Assembly: GCF_018139145.2 (NCBI RefSeq)
Contig: NC_059477.1
Span: forward strand, 42,345,502-42,409,501
Reading direction: 5' to 3'
DNA: 64,000 nucleotides
Source of the DNA: Gymnogyps californianus
Taxonomy: Eukaryota; Chordata; Aves; Accipitriformes; Cathartidae
Each line of letters opens with the position of its first letter. Position 1 is the stretch's first letter. Below, piece by piece: positions 48,015-58,572 of this stretch. The notes beneath the pieces are model-generated. The model worked only from the letters and a program-made list of their open reading frames with translations, was not told the origin of the DNA and ran no database searches. Both the position numbers and the translations under genes were made by a program.

Positions 48015-48326
48015 ATCACTCTGTAGATCATAGGCTTTCTTAGCATGGATAACATCATTCTGGTCTGGCAGACAGATCCACTGATGCAGATAGTGGCGGT
48101 AATCAACATCGCTGACCAGCTCCTGACATTTCTTGGCCAACACGATTCCCAGCATGTCCACTGGGCTACTGAAGTGTGTCTTTGTCTTCTCAAAGGCTTT
48201 CTTGTACTCCCTGTCACTCTGGATCTTGGCTACGTGCATCGACCACATCATCTTTGGATCATCCTCTATGTTACGGGCCCCTATGTGGTGACCAAGCTGC
48301 TTGCGATAGCCTTCTTTGTATTTGTA
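48015..48326 (-). CDS. NEB: NEB exon w73 (three modules, 104 aa)
   Basis: 312 bp: modules begin [34 protein letters not shown] and [18 protein letters not shown]; ends LQSD. Donor GTGAGT. Same protein as w77 and almost the same bases, although the introns on both sides are unrelated. Confidence 0.97.
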
Positions 48327-48884
48327 CTGAAATATAAATCAAGATATTATACTTCTATATCACCTCTAAATATCAGTTACTCATATTAAATATTTCTAAT
48401 AATAAACTCTCCAAATTCCTCTATAACCTACAGTCAAAAAACCCAAATTGTCAAAGCAATTCTGGGGCTAATAACATGGATTCTCACACTAAATTTTTGA
48501 GAACTGAGTTAGAACTCTAAATAGAGACCTTTCAGTTTTTTTGAAAAAACATTCTTCACTAATAATAGTGAGAAAAAGTCCTCTCCTTATTAAATATTTA
48601 ATCCCTATTAAATATAATAATATACATACTGTTAAGATTTAATTAAAGATACAGGTTTATGAGCTATAAAATTAACATGATAGCAGCATTATATTGTCCT
48701 TATAACTTCTCAACATTTAATTTTTACAATTAAGTCTTTAAACGTATATAATAATTTGCTTCCAAAAATCTATTATTAGAGATTACAGTTTAATTGAAAT
48801 GCCTTTTACAGAATCCAGCTATTAACTTTCAGGTTGCAGAGATCAGATGTCACCACACAAAGAAACAAAAAAGTAGTTTCTTAC
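48327..48884 (-). other. Intron w74-w73, nothing recognised
   Basis: 558 bp, very AT-rich, no array-like similarity. Confidence 0.7.
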
Positions 48885-48992
48885 GTCACTGGCAATTTGC
48901 CTGGATGCCTTGGCAGCTTGAATGGGGATAGCATCACTTCTCAAATCATAGCCTTTCTTCTTTGCTTCTTCCATGGCCTGTTTGTAGAGGTT
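48885..48992 (-). CDS. NEB: NEB exon w74 (one module, 36 aa)
   Basis: 108 bp, begins [18 protein letters not shown] and ends RQIASD, core [12 protein letters not shown]. Donor GTAAGA. Confidence 0.95.
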
Positions 48993-49704
48993 CTAGGTAA
49001 AGAATTAAACAATGGGATTCATGTAAGTCAGTTCCATATATTACATTCTATACAAAACAAACTGCTTGTAAGTAGAGTAGGTTTTAAAAATGGCGTTAAG
49101 ATTTATTCTAACCCAGCTTTATCTAACTTGCTTAACTCAAAGCCCCAGATCAGTAGCTGATACAAATTCATATCAAAGGAAGATCTTTGCTAAATACACT
49201 AGCTAATGATTTTTTTCTTTCAATACTTCAAATAACATAACACTGACTATAATTTTAGAGCTAAACTATTCTTCTATACAAGTAGAGTAAAACTTACTTT
49301 TTAAAACCACCTCTTACTGATGTGAATTTATTTGCCTGAACTAACATTGAACACTGGGATCACTGCTCTTCAGAATTGTGCTGGAAATCACCTTTTTGGT
49401 ATTTCCAATGTTGGAATTAATTTTGTGCCTTCTGAACAGTATGCATGCTGGCAGAAATGACTCCCAAAAATTCACTGAAGACACACAACTTTGCATGGAA
49501 GTTATTCTCAATAGTGCTCACTGTTGTATGTATGCACTACTGTACAAATATGCAAATGATGTTTTTAAAGTCACAGTTTTGAGGATAAATATTAGGGGTT
49601 ACTTAAAGACACTGATGGTATCATCTATATAAGGTTTATCAGAACACTGATGATCCAGCCGTGAAACAGACCAGCTGTTACATTTGGAGAGCTAACACAC
49701 TCAC
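48993..49704 (-). other. Intron w75-w74, nothing recognised
   Basis: 712 bp of AT-rich unique sequence; a chance plus-strand open frame only. Confidence 0.7.
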
Positions 49705-49809
49705 CACACTGTAGTTTTGCATGTTCTGTTTTGCCAGTGTGATTTCAGGTGTGTCAGGCATTATGTGGACTTGTGTCTTGTCTTTATCCCAGGCCTCAGT
49801 ATATAAACG
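49705..49809 (-). CDS. NEB: NEB exon w75 (one module)
   Basis: 105 bp, begins [18 protein letters not shown] and ends MQNYSV, core [11 protein letters not shown]. Donor GTGAGT. Closes in S-V. Confidence 0.94.
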
Positions 49810-50575
49810 CTGCAGGAGAAATAATGTATGTTAAAGGGGGAACAAAAACGGTGACTACTTGGAGATCTCCTAAAACATAAGAAGAATTACAGATCTGTAC
49901 TCCAAGTCTAAAAAATCCTTATTCCTTATATAGCAATGAGATTTTATATTCACTCCTCTAGATACTTAATGTCCAGGTTAAGAATTAGTAACTTAGAAAG
50001 AATTCTGTTAAAAAAAAATGTTTAGAAAAAAAGCACAGAACGCTAATCAGACACACAGAGATCTAAACTCTAAGAACAAGGCCTGTTTGAAAGAGGAAAT
50101 GGTTTTACTGACAGAAATAGGATTGAGATCAGAGCCACAGATTCAGAAAAACTTTTACATTTTCAGTACTATGCTGAATTGTTTAAAATATGGATATTTC
50201 AAAGACTGCCCTAAAACAAGTAGTTTATTAATTACTAGGTTACTAGATAAACTTGATAAATTATTAGATTTATTAGACAAATTGCTATATTAAAAATTAG
50301 ATGAAAGTTAGGTAACACATTACTAGATACACAGTAGAGTATGTGGAAAGCTTCACAACTGACAATTCCAATGTAATTTGGTAACTTGGAAGGTATTATT
50401 AAATTAGCACTTGCTGAGAATAAGTTACCTGTTGATTACCAAGAATGTAACTTACACTTTTAAAGCCTCACTGTGCTGAAATCTCACACAGCAACCACAC
50501 ACCTGTATTTCTAGTCCTGTCTCCAGGGTTTAGGCGGAGACTACTGATGTGTTACCTAATCGAATCAAGACTCAC
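49810..50575 (-). other. Intron w76-w75 with AT low-complexity tract
   Basis: 766 bp. Positions 50221-50290 are low-complexity, built from TTAGAT/TTGATAAA-like steps. Nothing else seen. Confidence 0.7.
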
Positions 50576-50779
50576 CTTATTCATTGTCTCTGCATTCTGC
50601 TTGGCTAAGACCATCTCTAGAGAATCAGTGACGCTAGTAAACTTGATTGTGTCCGGAGGCTGACGGTATACTTTATCACTCAAGATCTCCCCTGCCTTCT
50701 TGGCTTTTTCAACTTCCAGGGAACCAATTGGGACCCAACCAATGCCCCGCAACCATTCAAGGTCAGACTTGTAGCAATT
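50576..50779 (-). CDS. NEB: NEB exon w76 (WLRG + one module, 68 aa)
   Basis: 204 bp: begins [17 protein letters not shown], first module ends EILSD; second begins [16 protein letters not shown] and ends ETMNK. Donor GTGAGT. Cysteine in place of the usual valine before Y-K. Confidence 0.95.
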
Positions 50780-51477
50780 CTATTACAAAATACAAAGACA
50801 GCTGTCTCATTAATATTGCCAGTTAAACATTTCATATATACCATGCAACTAATGCTTACTTTCTGTAAGTTGCCTCCCTCCGAGTTCAATCTGCAAAACA
50901 ATTTCTGTTAGCAACCTAGATTCAGACCCCATATCTGTCTTCAAGAGGTATCATTCACCCAACAACATGGTGGGGAATGGTCAAAGAGCAATGGCATTAA
51001 AACAAAATCCTGAAAGTCAGTATAAACTTTTCCTGTAACATTTGTTCACAACAAATAAATGGTCACCCACTAAGAACAGCAGGTCTTAATTTAAACCATT
51101 TTCTCCAAGACAGAACAAAGGAATTCTCTCCTCTAAAGTAATACAACTAAAAAAAAAAGTCATACTAGGCAATTTCCTCTTCACATGCAGTTAATATGGA
51201 TATAAAGATATTAAGATTGTCTATTATGAAGGATTACATGCAGTTAATTCTACTGTTCGGCTAACAGATTAGCTGTATATAAACCTTCATTATACTCAAT
51301 CTTCCTTACACACAGATTCATTCACTCCTAAAAATCTTACGAGCTTGCTTGGAACAGGTAAATAAAAACACAAGGTGATAAAACACTGTAAGAGACAGTC
51401 CAAGCAGCTTCTATAGCTTATATTCTAAAGAAATTACATACACTTTAGAATTCCAACGCTTATCAGCGAGTACTCAC
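50780..51477 (-). other. Intron w77-w76, left flank of array C
   Basis: 698 bp of AT-rich unique sequence, unlike the ~680 bp GC-richer intron that follows the 312-bp exon inside array C. It marks the left limit of that array. Confidence 0.7.
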
Positions 51478-51789
51478 ATCACTCTGTAGATCATAGGCTT
51501 TCTTAGCATGGATAACGTCATTCTGGTCTGGCAGACAGATCCACTGATGCAGATAGTGGCGGTAATCAACATCGCTGACCAGCTCCTGACATTTCTTGGC
51601 CAACACGATTCCCAGCATGTCCACTGGGCTACTGAAGTGTGTCTTTGTCTTCTCAAAGGCTTTCTTGTACTCCCTGTCACTCTGGATCTTGGCTACGTGC
51701 ATCGACCACATCATCTTCGGATCATCCTCTATGTTACGGGCTCCGATATGGTGACCGAGCTGCTTGCGATAGCCTTCCTTATACTTGTA
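51478..51789 (-). CDS. NEB: NEB exon w77 (three modules; array C left edge)
   Basis: 312 bp. Modules begin [34 protein letters not shown] and [18 protein letters not shown]. The first two modules and the upstream intron match array C exon w85, but the third module differs (w85 has [12 protein letters not shown]). The array boundary is inside this exon. Confidence 0.96.
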
Positions 51790-52708
51790 CTATGGGCAAA
51801 AAAATGTTCAGTCAGTTTTAGTTTAGCTGTGGCTCGACCTCCAGACAACTTAGTGTCTCAAGCCACAGAGACTTTACAGTGAGAAAGTATTCAGCTGATG
51901 AACTGCAGTGGACAGCTATAAAAGGATTCATACAACATTATCTGCCTGATACGAGTTCCGCATTTTGAAATACACTCCCTGGCCTACATATGAAGAGCTA
52001 CTACTCAGTAACCGAGAGTAAAAAATGTCTCCAAATCATGGCAGCGATGCAAAAGGCACCAAGTTCAATAAATATCCCCTACATAAAGAATCAGTTAGTG
52101 ACCTTCAAGCATGATAGCCAAATAAAACTCCTATTCAATCTATTCAGGAGATAAAAACTGGCAGAACATAGAGACAGACCTGGAAGTTTAAATAGAGACA
52201 CCAAACACATATCTGCAACACATTTTTATACTAATACCTAAAACAATAAAAATTTATTTACTTGTATACTGCCTTTATTTTTACACAAAAACCTGGTTTG
52301 GCTTTTCTTTCCTAATGTCCAGCTCAGCTGTCTAGCTGCAACTTCAGGGGAGTGCAGGCTGGCAGTACTGAGGGCAGCACACCACCTCAAAAGTCCAGTC
52401 TGTTGCACGAGGAGATGCTGCCACGAGACCAGGAGGGACGCTGCTTTGGATTAGGTCCATCACCCAGCTCCCACAGTTACTCTCTCCGCACCAGCTACAC
52501 ATTCCCTCGCAACACTGCACACCCATAACACACACGCACGGACACCTACAGGCAGACCCTCCAGAACCATTTACGGACCAGCTCAATGGTAACACAGGTA
52601 AGAGCTGTGTTCCCTCCATTTGGCTAAGGTTGCAAACCCTGGGCTTCAACCGCAAGCACCTGGAAACTCTCCGACAGGGTGTGCCGCCAAGGGCTCCTGT
52701 GTACTTAC
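51790..52708 (-). other. Array C intron, type X (w78-w77)
   Basis: 919 bp, near-identical to 59568-60506, which has an extra ~23 bp near 59606. The right 420 bp (about 52290-52708) is also shared with 63515-63934. No mobile element recognised. Confidence 0.8.
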
Positions 52709-52816
52709 ATCACTTGCAATGTCTCTGGAAGCTTTAGCAGACTTGATAGGAATGGCATCTGCCCGCATGTCGTAGCCCTTCTTCTTGTCTTCCTCCATCG
52801 CAAGCTTGTACAGTTT
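52709..52816 (-). CDS. NEB: NEB exon w78 (array C block 1, one module)
   Basis: 108 bp, begins [18 protein letters not shown] and ends RDIASD, core [12 protein letters not shown]. Donor GTAAGT. Same as w82 and w86. Confidence 0.96.
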
Positions 52817-52909
52817 CTGAAAGAAAAACAAGCCTTCCCCTCAAGCAACACTTCTTCCCAGGACAGCACTCTCCAGGGACGCACACTTAACCCCACCTCA
52901 AACACCTAC

Positions 52910-53014
52910 CTCGCTGAAGTTCACTTGGTTCTGCTGGGCTAGCAGAATACCAGGCGTATCCGGCATAATGTGAACGCTGGTTTTATCCTTCTCCCAGGCT
53001 GAGGTGTACGCACG
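52910..53014 (-). CDS. NEB: NEB exon w79 (array C block 1, one module)
   Basis: 105 bp, begins [18 protein letters not shown] and ends QVNFSE, core [11 protein letters not shown]. Donor GTAGGT. Confidence 0.95.
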
Positions 53015-53368
53015 CTGAAAAAACAAGTACAACGTGAAATAAGATCACGCAAGCAAAGGGCAACAAACTCAAAGAGCAAACTAGCGCAACCAACTGAAGC
53101 AAGGGGCCTCTACTTTGCACTGACTCAGGAATGCCTTTTCTTGGCCCAAAACTCTCTAACGCTTCACCCTTTCCTTTTCCACACTGCACCCAATTACTGC
53201 TCCAGCCACACAAAATGCAATTCATCTACAACAAGGAACACAAATCCCTGATGCAAGAGGATGCAATAGCCCCCTTGCAAAACCCAGGCCCTGCCAGGAG
53301 AGAGCCCAACGTCCTGGGAAACAAAGGCGCTCGTTTCCTTCAAGTTGCAAACACAAGGAAATTCTCAC

Positions 53369-53571
53369 TTGGTTCATAATGTCAGAGTTGTGCTTTGCCA
53401 GAACCATAGGCATCGAGTCAGGAAGGCTCGTGAATTTGATGGTGTCCGGGTGTTGCCGATACTTCTTTTCACTCAGGATGAGGCTCGCCCTCTTATTCTT
53501 CTCATCATCCAGCGAACCACTGGCGACCAGCCAATGCCCCTCAGCCACAGAAGGTCGGACTTGTACACATT
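53369..53571 (-). pseudogene. NEB: NEB exon w80 (array C block 1), one-base deletion, frameshifted
   Basis: 203 bp where sister copies w84 and w88 have 204. On the plus strand the copy reads CACTGGCGACCAGCC at about 53518-53532, where the sisters read CACTGGGCAACCAGCC; one base is missing. Reading from the acceptor, the frame is normal through [15 protein letters not shown], then shifts and meets a TGA at 53475-53473, 33 codons into the exon. Splice sites look normal (donor GTGAGA). Included, it would truncate nebulin; skipped, the phase-0 exon would be lost in frame with 68 residues and one WLRG site. An assembly or consensus error in a near-identical repeat is an equally likely cause. Confidence 0.85.
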
Positions 53572-54254
53572 CTGAAAGGACAGGCAAGGACACAAAGCAG
53601 CTCAGCAATCTCCTTACTCCATGCAACCATTCCTCCTACCAACAGAAGCTCTGCCTACCAAAACACATTCCCTGAGTCAACGCACCAGCCACCACAAAAG
53701 GGACTCCCATTAAGCTCAGCTCCTCGTACACAAGCTCCCCATTCCTACAACAGCACAGGCAGGTGCCAAGCAATCCACAAACCCTCCTCCTCCCTTCCAT
53801 CTTCTTAGTCTCCCCAGGAAAGACCTGCCCCATTTCGCAATCTCCACCTAGCAGAGGCACGGGAGGAGCCTTATACCTCACCACCTACGGCCCTTCATAC
53901 CATTCCTCGCTGCACACACGGCTGCCCTTTGCCTGCTGTCGCTCCTCCAAAAGAAAGTATTGCACTCCGTTGCCCTTCCCCTGCCATACAGAACTCTAGC
54001 CACCTGCAGCAACCCTCCCCCACAAATGCTCAAGGCAAGACAGGACTCTTCTCTGACCATAAAGTATGACCCCACACAAACTTCATCCCTGACCGTTCAC
54101 CACACCAACTCTCAGCAAGATAGTACGGCCACAACACAGTCTCAGTCTCACAGAATCAGCCTAGACTTATGCTCCCCACCTGGACCTTCTCCAACAAAGG
54201 AACACAACACAAGAGAGACTTCGCTTGTCACACAGCCAGTAAAGAACAACTTAC
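53572..54254 (-). other. Array C intron w81-w80
   Basis: 683 bp, C-rich on the plus strand, near-identical to 58573-59255 and to most of 61371-62424. Nothing coding recognised; the open frames here are by-products of high GC. Confidence 0.8.
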
Positions 54255-54566
54255 ATCACTCTGAAGGTCGTACACTTTCCTGGCTTGTACAACATCGTTC
54301 TGGTCTGGCAGACAGGTCCACCGATGCAGATGGTGCTTGTAATCAATGTCGCTGACCAGCTCCTGACATTTCTTGGCCAACACGACTCCCAGCATGTCCA
54401 CCGGGCTACTGAAGTGTGTCTTTGTCTTCTCAAAGGCTTTCTTGTACTCCCTGTCACTCTGGATCTTGGCTACGTGCATCGACCACATCATCTTCGGATC
54501 ATCCTCTATGTTACGGGCTCCGATATGGTGGCCAAGCTGCTTGCGATAGCCTTCCTTATACTTGTA
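54255..54566 (-). CDS. NEB: NEB exon w81 (array C block 1, three modules)
   Basis: 312 bp: modules begin [34 protein letters not shown] and [18 protein letters not shown]; ends VYDLQSD. Donor GTAAGT. Carries GVVLAKK where w73, w77 and w89 have GIVLAKK. Confidence 0.96.
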
Positions 54567-55123
54567 CTGCAGGGTTAAAGAAGCTCAGTAAGTTTCAGAC
54601 CAGCTGTTCGCCCTTCTGACACTATTCTGTACCAGTGCCTGTGAGCAAGCCCTTCGCTAATGGAGCCTGGCAAGATCACCACGTGAAGAGGCGTCTAAGT
54701 GCGGCGTATCCCTACTGTGTCCTACACTTCCATCCCACCCCACGCCTGCACTGGGCCGCACGAGGCACATGGAGGCCCAGACGGCAACTCCAACCAAGCT
54801 AGCTGGGAACCAGGAGCAACGCATGCCAGCAGACAGGGTCTCCACACAACCTAAGCATCCCCACTGAGAGGCCAGCTCAGCAGCTGGGACGCAAAACTCA
54901 GGGAAAACCATCAGACCGCTCCAGTAGGCAACCTGGGCCTCATCCTGCACAGCCCTGACTGCACTCACCCGCACAGCCCACAGCAGCTGACACACTCCAC
55001 TGCACCAGGCTCTCCTGCACAGTGCTCACAAGTCTTATTCTCCCAGCCCGCTGTGTGTCCCCAGCTGCACGCCTACAGCCACTAAGCTTGGGGAAGTGAC
55101 AAGGGGCAACATGACACTTTTTC

Positions 55124-57627
55124 AGCAATGTGCATGCCGAGAGCTTATGGGTGAAAATTAGAGACCAAGCAAACAAGGGAAACTTTGTGATTGCTGTCTA
55201 CTACAGGCCACCCAATGAAGGAGAGGAGGTTGAGGAAGAGTTCTTTCTTCAACTGCAGGAAGCATCACACTCACATGCCCTGATCCTGATAGGGGACTTC
55301 AATCACCCAGACACCTGCTGGAAAAGCAGCACAGCGAACTGCAAGCAGTCCAGAAAACTACTGGAGTGCGTTGATGACAACTTCCTAGCACAGGTGATGG
55401 ACTCCTGACCAGAAGAGAGGCACTGCTGGACCTGTTGCTCACTAATGAGAAAGAACTTATCGAAGAGGTCAAGATTGGATGTAGCCTGGGCTGCAGCAAT
55501 CATGCTTTGGTAGATTTCTAAATCTTGAGGGGTACAGGACAGGTAAAAAGTAGAGTCAGTACTCTAAACCTCAGAAAGGCAAAATTTCAGCTGGTTAGGG
55601 TGCTAGTGAGTGGGATTCCTTGGGAAACTGCCCTCAGAGCTGGGAGGTATTTAAAGACATTTTTCTTGGAGTGCAAGAGCTCTCAATCCCGACATGCAGG
55701 AAGTGAGGCAGGGGAGGAAGAAGGATACGGCCCAGGAGGGCAGGGAGGGGATCAGGAAAACCAAGGCACAGCTGGAGCTGAACTTGGCTAGGGACGTAAA
55801 AAATAACAAGAAGGGTTTCTTCAGGTACACAGGACAACAAAGGAAGATCAAAGAAACTGTACCCCCTCCTTTGAGCAAAACGGGAGAGCTGGCTATAACC
55901 AACATGGCTGAAGCACTCAACAACGTTTGTGCCTCGATCTTCACTGGCAAGTGCTCTAGCCACACTGCCCAATTCACTGAATCCAAAGGCAGGGACTGGA
56001 TGAATGAAGTACTGCCCACTGTAGGAGAAGATCAGGTTCGAGACCATCTAAGGAACCTGTAGGTGCACAAGTCCATGGAACCTGAGGAGATGCATCCAAG
56101 GGTCCTGAGGGAACTGGTGGACGAAGTGGCTAAGCCACTATCCGTCATATTTGAGAAGTCATGGCAGTCCGGTGAAGTTCCCACTGACTGGAAAAGGGGA
56201 AACATAACCCCCATTTTTAAAAAGGGAAAAAAGGAAGACCTGGGAAACTACAGGCCGGTCAGTCTCACCTCTGTGCCTGGCAAGATCATGGAGCGGATCC
56301 TCCTGGAAATTATGCTAAGGCACATGGAAAATAAGGAGGTGACTGCTGACAGCCAACATGGCTTCATTAAGGGCAAATCGTGCCTGACAAATTTGGTGGC
56401 CTTCTACAACGAGGTTAAAACATTGGTGGATAAGGGAAGAGCAACAGATGTCATCTACCTGGACTTGTGCAAAGCATTTGACCCTGTCCCGCATGACATC
56501 CTTGTCTCTGAATTGGAGAGACATGGATTTGACGGATGGAGCGCTCAGTGCATAAGGAATTGGCTGGATGGTCGCACTCAAAGAGTTGCGGTCAATGGCT
56601 TGATGTCCGATTGCAGACCAGTGACAAGTGGCGTTCCTCAGGAGTCTGTACTGGGACCAGTATTATTTAACATCTTTGTTGGGGACATGGACAGTGGGAT
56701 TGAGTGCACCCTCAGCAAGTTTGCTGACGACACCAAGCTGTGTGGTGTGGTTGACACGCTGGAGGGAAGGGATGCCATCCAGAGGGACCCTGACAGGCTA
56801 GCAAGGTGGGCCTGTGCAAACCTCATGAAGTTCAACAAGGCCAAGGGCAACGTCCTGCACATGGGTTGGGCAATCCCAAACATGGATACAGGCTGGGCGA
56901 TGAGTGGATTGAGAGCAGCCATGTGGAGAAGGACTTCGGGGTATGGGTGGATGAAAAACTGAATAGAAGCCGGCAATGTCCACTCGCAGCCCAGAAAGCC
57001 AATTGTATCCTGGGATGCATCAAAAGAAGCATGACCAGCAGGTCGAGGGAGGAGATTCTCCCCCTCTACTCCGTTCTCATGAGACCCCACCTGGAGCACT
57101 GTGCTCAGCTCTGGGGCCCCCAGCGTAAAAAAGACATGGACCTGCTCGAGCGGGTCCAGGGGAGGGCCACGAAGATGATCAGGGGGTGGAGCAGCTCTCC
57201 TATGAGGGCAGGCTGAGAGAGTTAGGGTTGTTTAGCCTAGAGAAGACAAGGCTCCAGGGAGACCTTATAGCGGCCTTCTAGTACTTAAAGGGGGCCTACA
57301 ACAAAGATGGGGAGGGACTCTTTATCAAGGACTATAGTGATAGGACAAGGGGTAACAGTTTTAAATGAACAGTTTTAAACTGAAAGAGGGTAGATTTAGG
57401 TTAGATATTAGGAAGAAATTCTTTACTGTGAGGGTGGTGAGACACTGGAACAGATTCCCCAGAGAAGTTGTGGACGCCCTGTCCCTGGAAGCGTTCAAGG
57501 CCAGGCTGGATGGGGCTTTGAGCAACCTGGTCTAGTGGAAGGTGTCCCTGTCCATGGCGAGGGAGGCTGGAACTAGGTGATGTGTAAGGTCCGGCACAAC
57601 CCAAACAAATCTATGATTCTATGATGC
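55124..57627 (+). mobile_element. CR1 LINE, 5'-truncated and degenerate, antisense to NEB
   Basis: Non-LTR retrotransposon of the CR1 family. In order: endonuclease C-terminal part (GDFNHPD motif near 55290-55320), linker, reverse transcriptase with the FADDT catalytic box at 56720-56734, C-terminal ORF2 region, 3' UTR, and a terminal ATTCTATGA-type repeat at 57607-57625. Flanks share an imperfect ATGAC(AC)TTTTTC, compatible with a target-site duplication. The sister intron at 63281-63310 is the empty site. Intact CR1 elements are longer (about 4.5 kb), so the 5' end is missing. Confidence 0.93.
55130..57216 (+). pseudogene. CR1 ORF2 remnant (endonuclease-reverse transcriptase)
   Basis: The endonuclease and reverse-transcriptase parts lie in one frame, but that frame is broken by a stop at 55406-55408 and again at 56060-56062. 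The longest open piece is 56063-56962 (299 codons: [24 protein letters not shown] and FADDT, all RT landmarks). Near 56870 the homology moves to another frame, continued as [20 protein letters not shown] up to 57216. It cannot encode a working protein. Confidence 0.9.
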
Positions 57628-57708
57628 AATGACTTTTTCCCCCATCTCTTTCTGAAATGTTAAGTAACACTGAGAAGACAGAAAGACTAAGGGTTCCTGT
57701 GTACTTAC

Positions 57709-57816
57709 ATCACTTGCAATGTCTCTGGAAGCTTTAGCAGACTTGATAGGAATGGCATCTGCCCGCATGTCGTAGCCCTTCTTCTTGTCTTCCTCCATCG
57801 CAAGCTTGTACAGTTT
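57709..57816 (-). CDS. NEB: NEB exon w82 (array C block 2, one module)
   Basis: 108 bp, [10 protein letters not shown] ... RDIASD, same protein as w78. Its downstream (left) intron is the CR1-bearing one. Confidence 0.96.
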
Positions 57817-57909
57817 CTGAAAGAAAAACAAGCCTTCCCCTCAAGCAACACTTCTTCCCAGGACAGCACTCTCCAGGGACGCACACTTAACCCCACCTCA
57901 AACACCTAC

Positions 57910-58014
57910 CTCACTGAAGTTCACTTGGTTCTGCTGGGCTAGCAGAATACCAGGAGTATCCGGCATAATGTGAACGCTGGTTTTATCTTTCTCCCAGGCT
58001 GAGGTGTACGCACG
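57910..58014 (-). CDS. NEB: NEB exon w83 (array C block 2, one module)
   Basis: 105 bp, [10 protein letters not shown] ... QVNFSE. Donor GTAGGT. Confidence 0.96.
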
Positions 58015-58368
58015 CTGAAAAAACAAGTACAACGTGAAATAAGATCACGCAAGCAAAGGGCAACAAACTCAAAGAGCAAACTAGCGCAACCAACTGAAGC
58101 AAGGGGCCTCTACTTTGCACTGACTCAGGAATGCCTTTTCTTGGCCCAAAACTCTCTAACGCTTCACCCTTTCCTTTTCCACACTGCACCCAATTACTGC
58201 TCCAGCCACACAAAATGCAATTTCATCTACAACAAGGAACACAAATCCCTGATGCAAGAGGATGCAATAGCCCCCTTGCAAAACCCAGGCCCTGCCAGGA
58301 GAGAGCCCAACGTCCTGGGAAACAAAGGCGCTCGTTTCCTTCAGGTTGCAAACACAAGGAAATCTCAC

Positions 58369-58572
58369 TTGGTTCATAATGTCAGAGTTGTGCTTTGCCA
58401 GAACCATAGGCATCGAGTCAGGAAGGCTCGTGAATTTGATGGTGTCCGGGTGTTGCCGATACTTCTTTTCACTCAGGATGAGGCTCGCCCTCTTATTCTT
58501 CTCATCGTCCAGCGAACCACTGGGCAACCAGCCAATGCCCCTCAGCCACAGAAGGTCAGACTTGTACACATT
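58369..58572 (-). CDS. NEB: NEB exon w84 (array C block 2, WLRG + one module)
   Basis: 204 bp, intact: begins [17 protein letters not shown], first module ends LILSE; second begins [16 protein letters not shown] and ends DIMNQ. Donor GTGAGA. Reference copy that exposes the deletion in w80. Confidence 0.96.

Larger units (their letters stand above)
54567..57708 (-). other. Array C intron, type Y, enlarged by CR1 (w82-w81)
   Basis: 3.1 kb. The left 557 bp matches 62737-63293; a CR1 element fills 55124-57627; the short right remnant (57628-57680) matches the sister intron at 63281-63330 and then jumps to the exon, so about 570 bp present in the sister is missing here. Confidence 0.85.

Noticed and set aside
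48045..48389. Plus-strand frames of about 100 codons opposite the 312-bp exons (also 51508, 54285, 59286, 62455)
   Set aside because: Antisense of the exon, stop-free because of its codon composition; leucine/valine-rich products are typical antisense artefacts.
56063..56962. Reverse transcriptase frame as a functional gene
   Set aside because: CR1 remnant with in-frame stops before it, a frame change after it and a missing 5' end; annotated as a pseudogene inside a mobile element.
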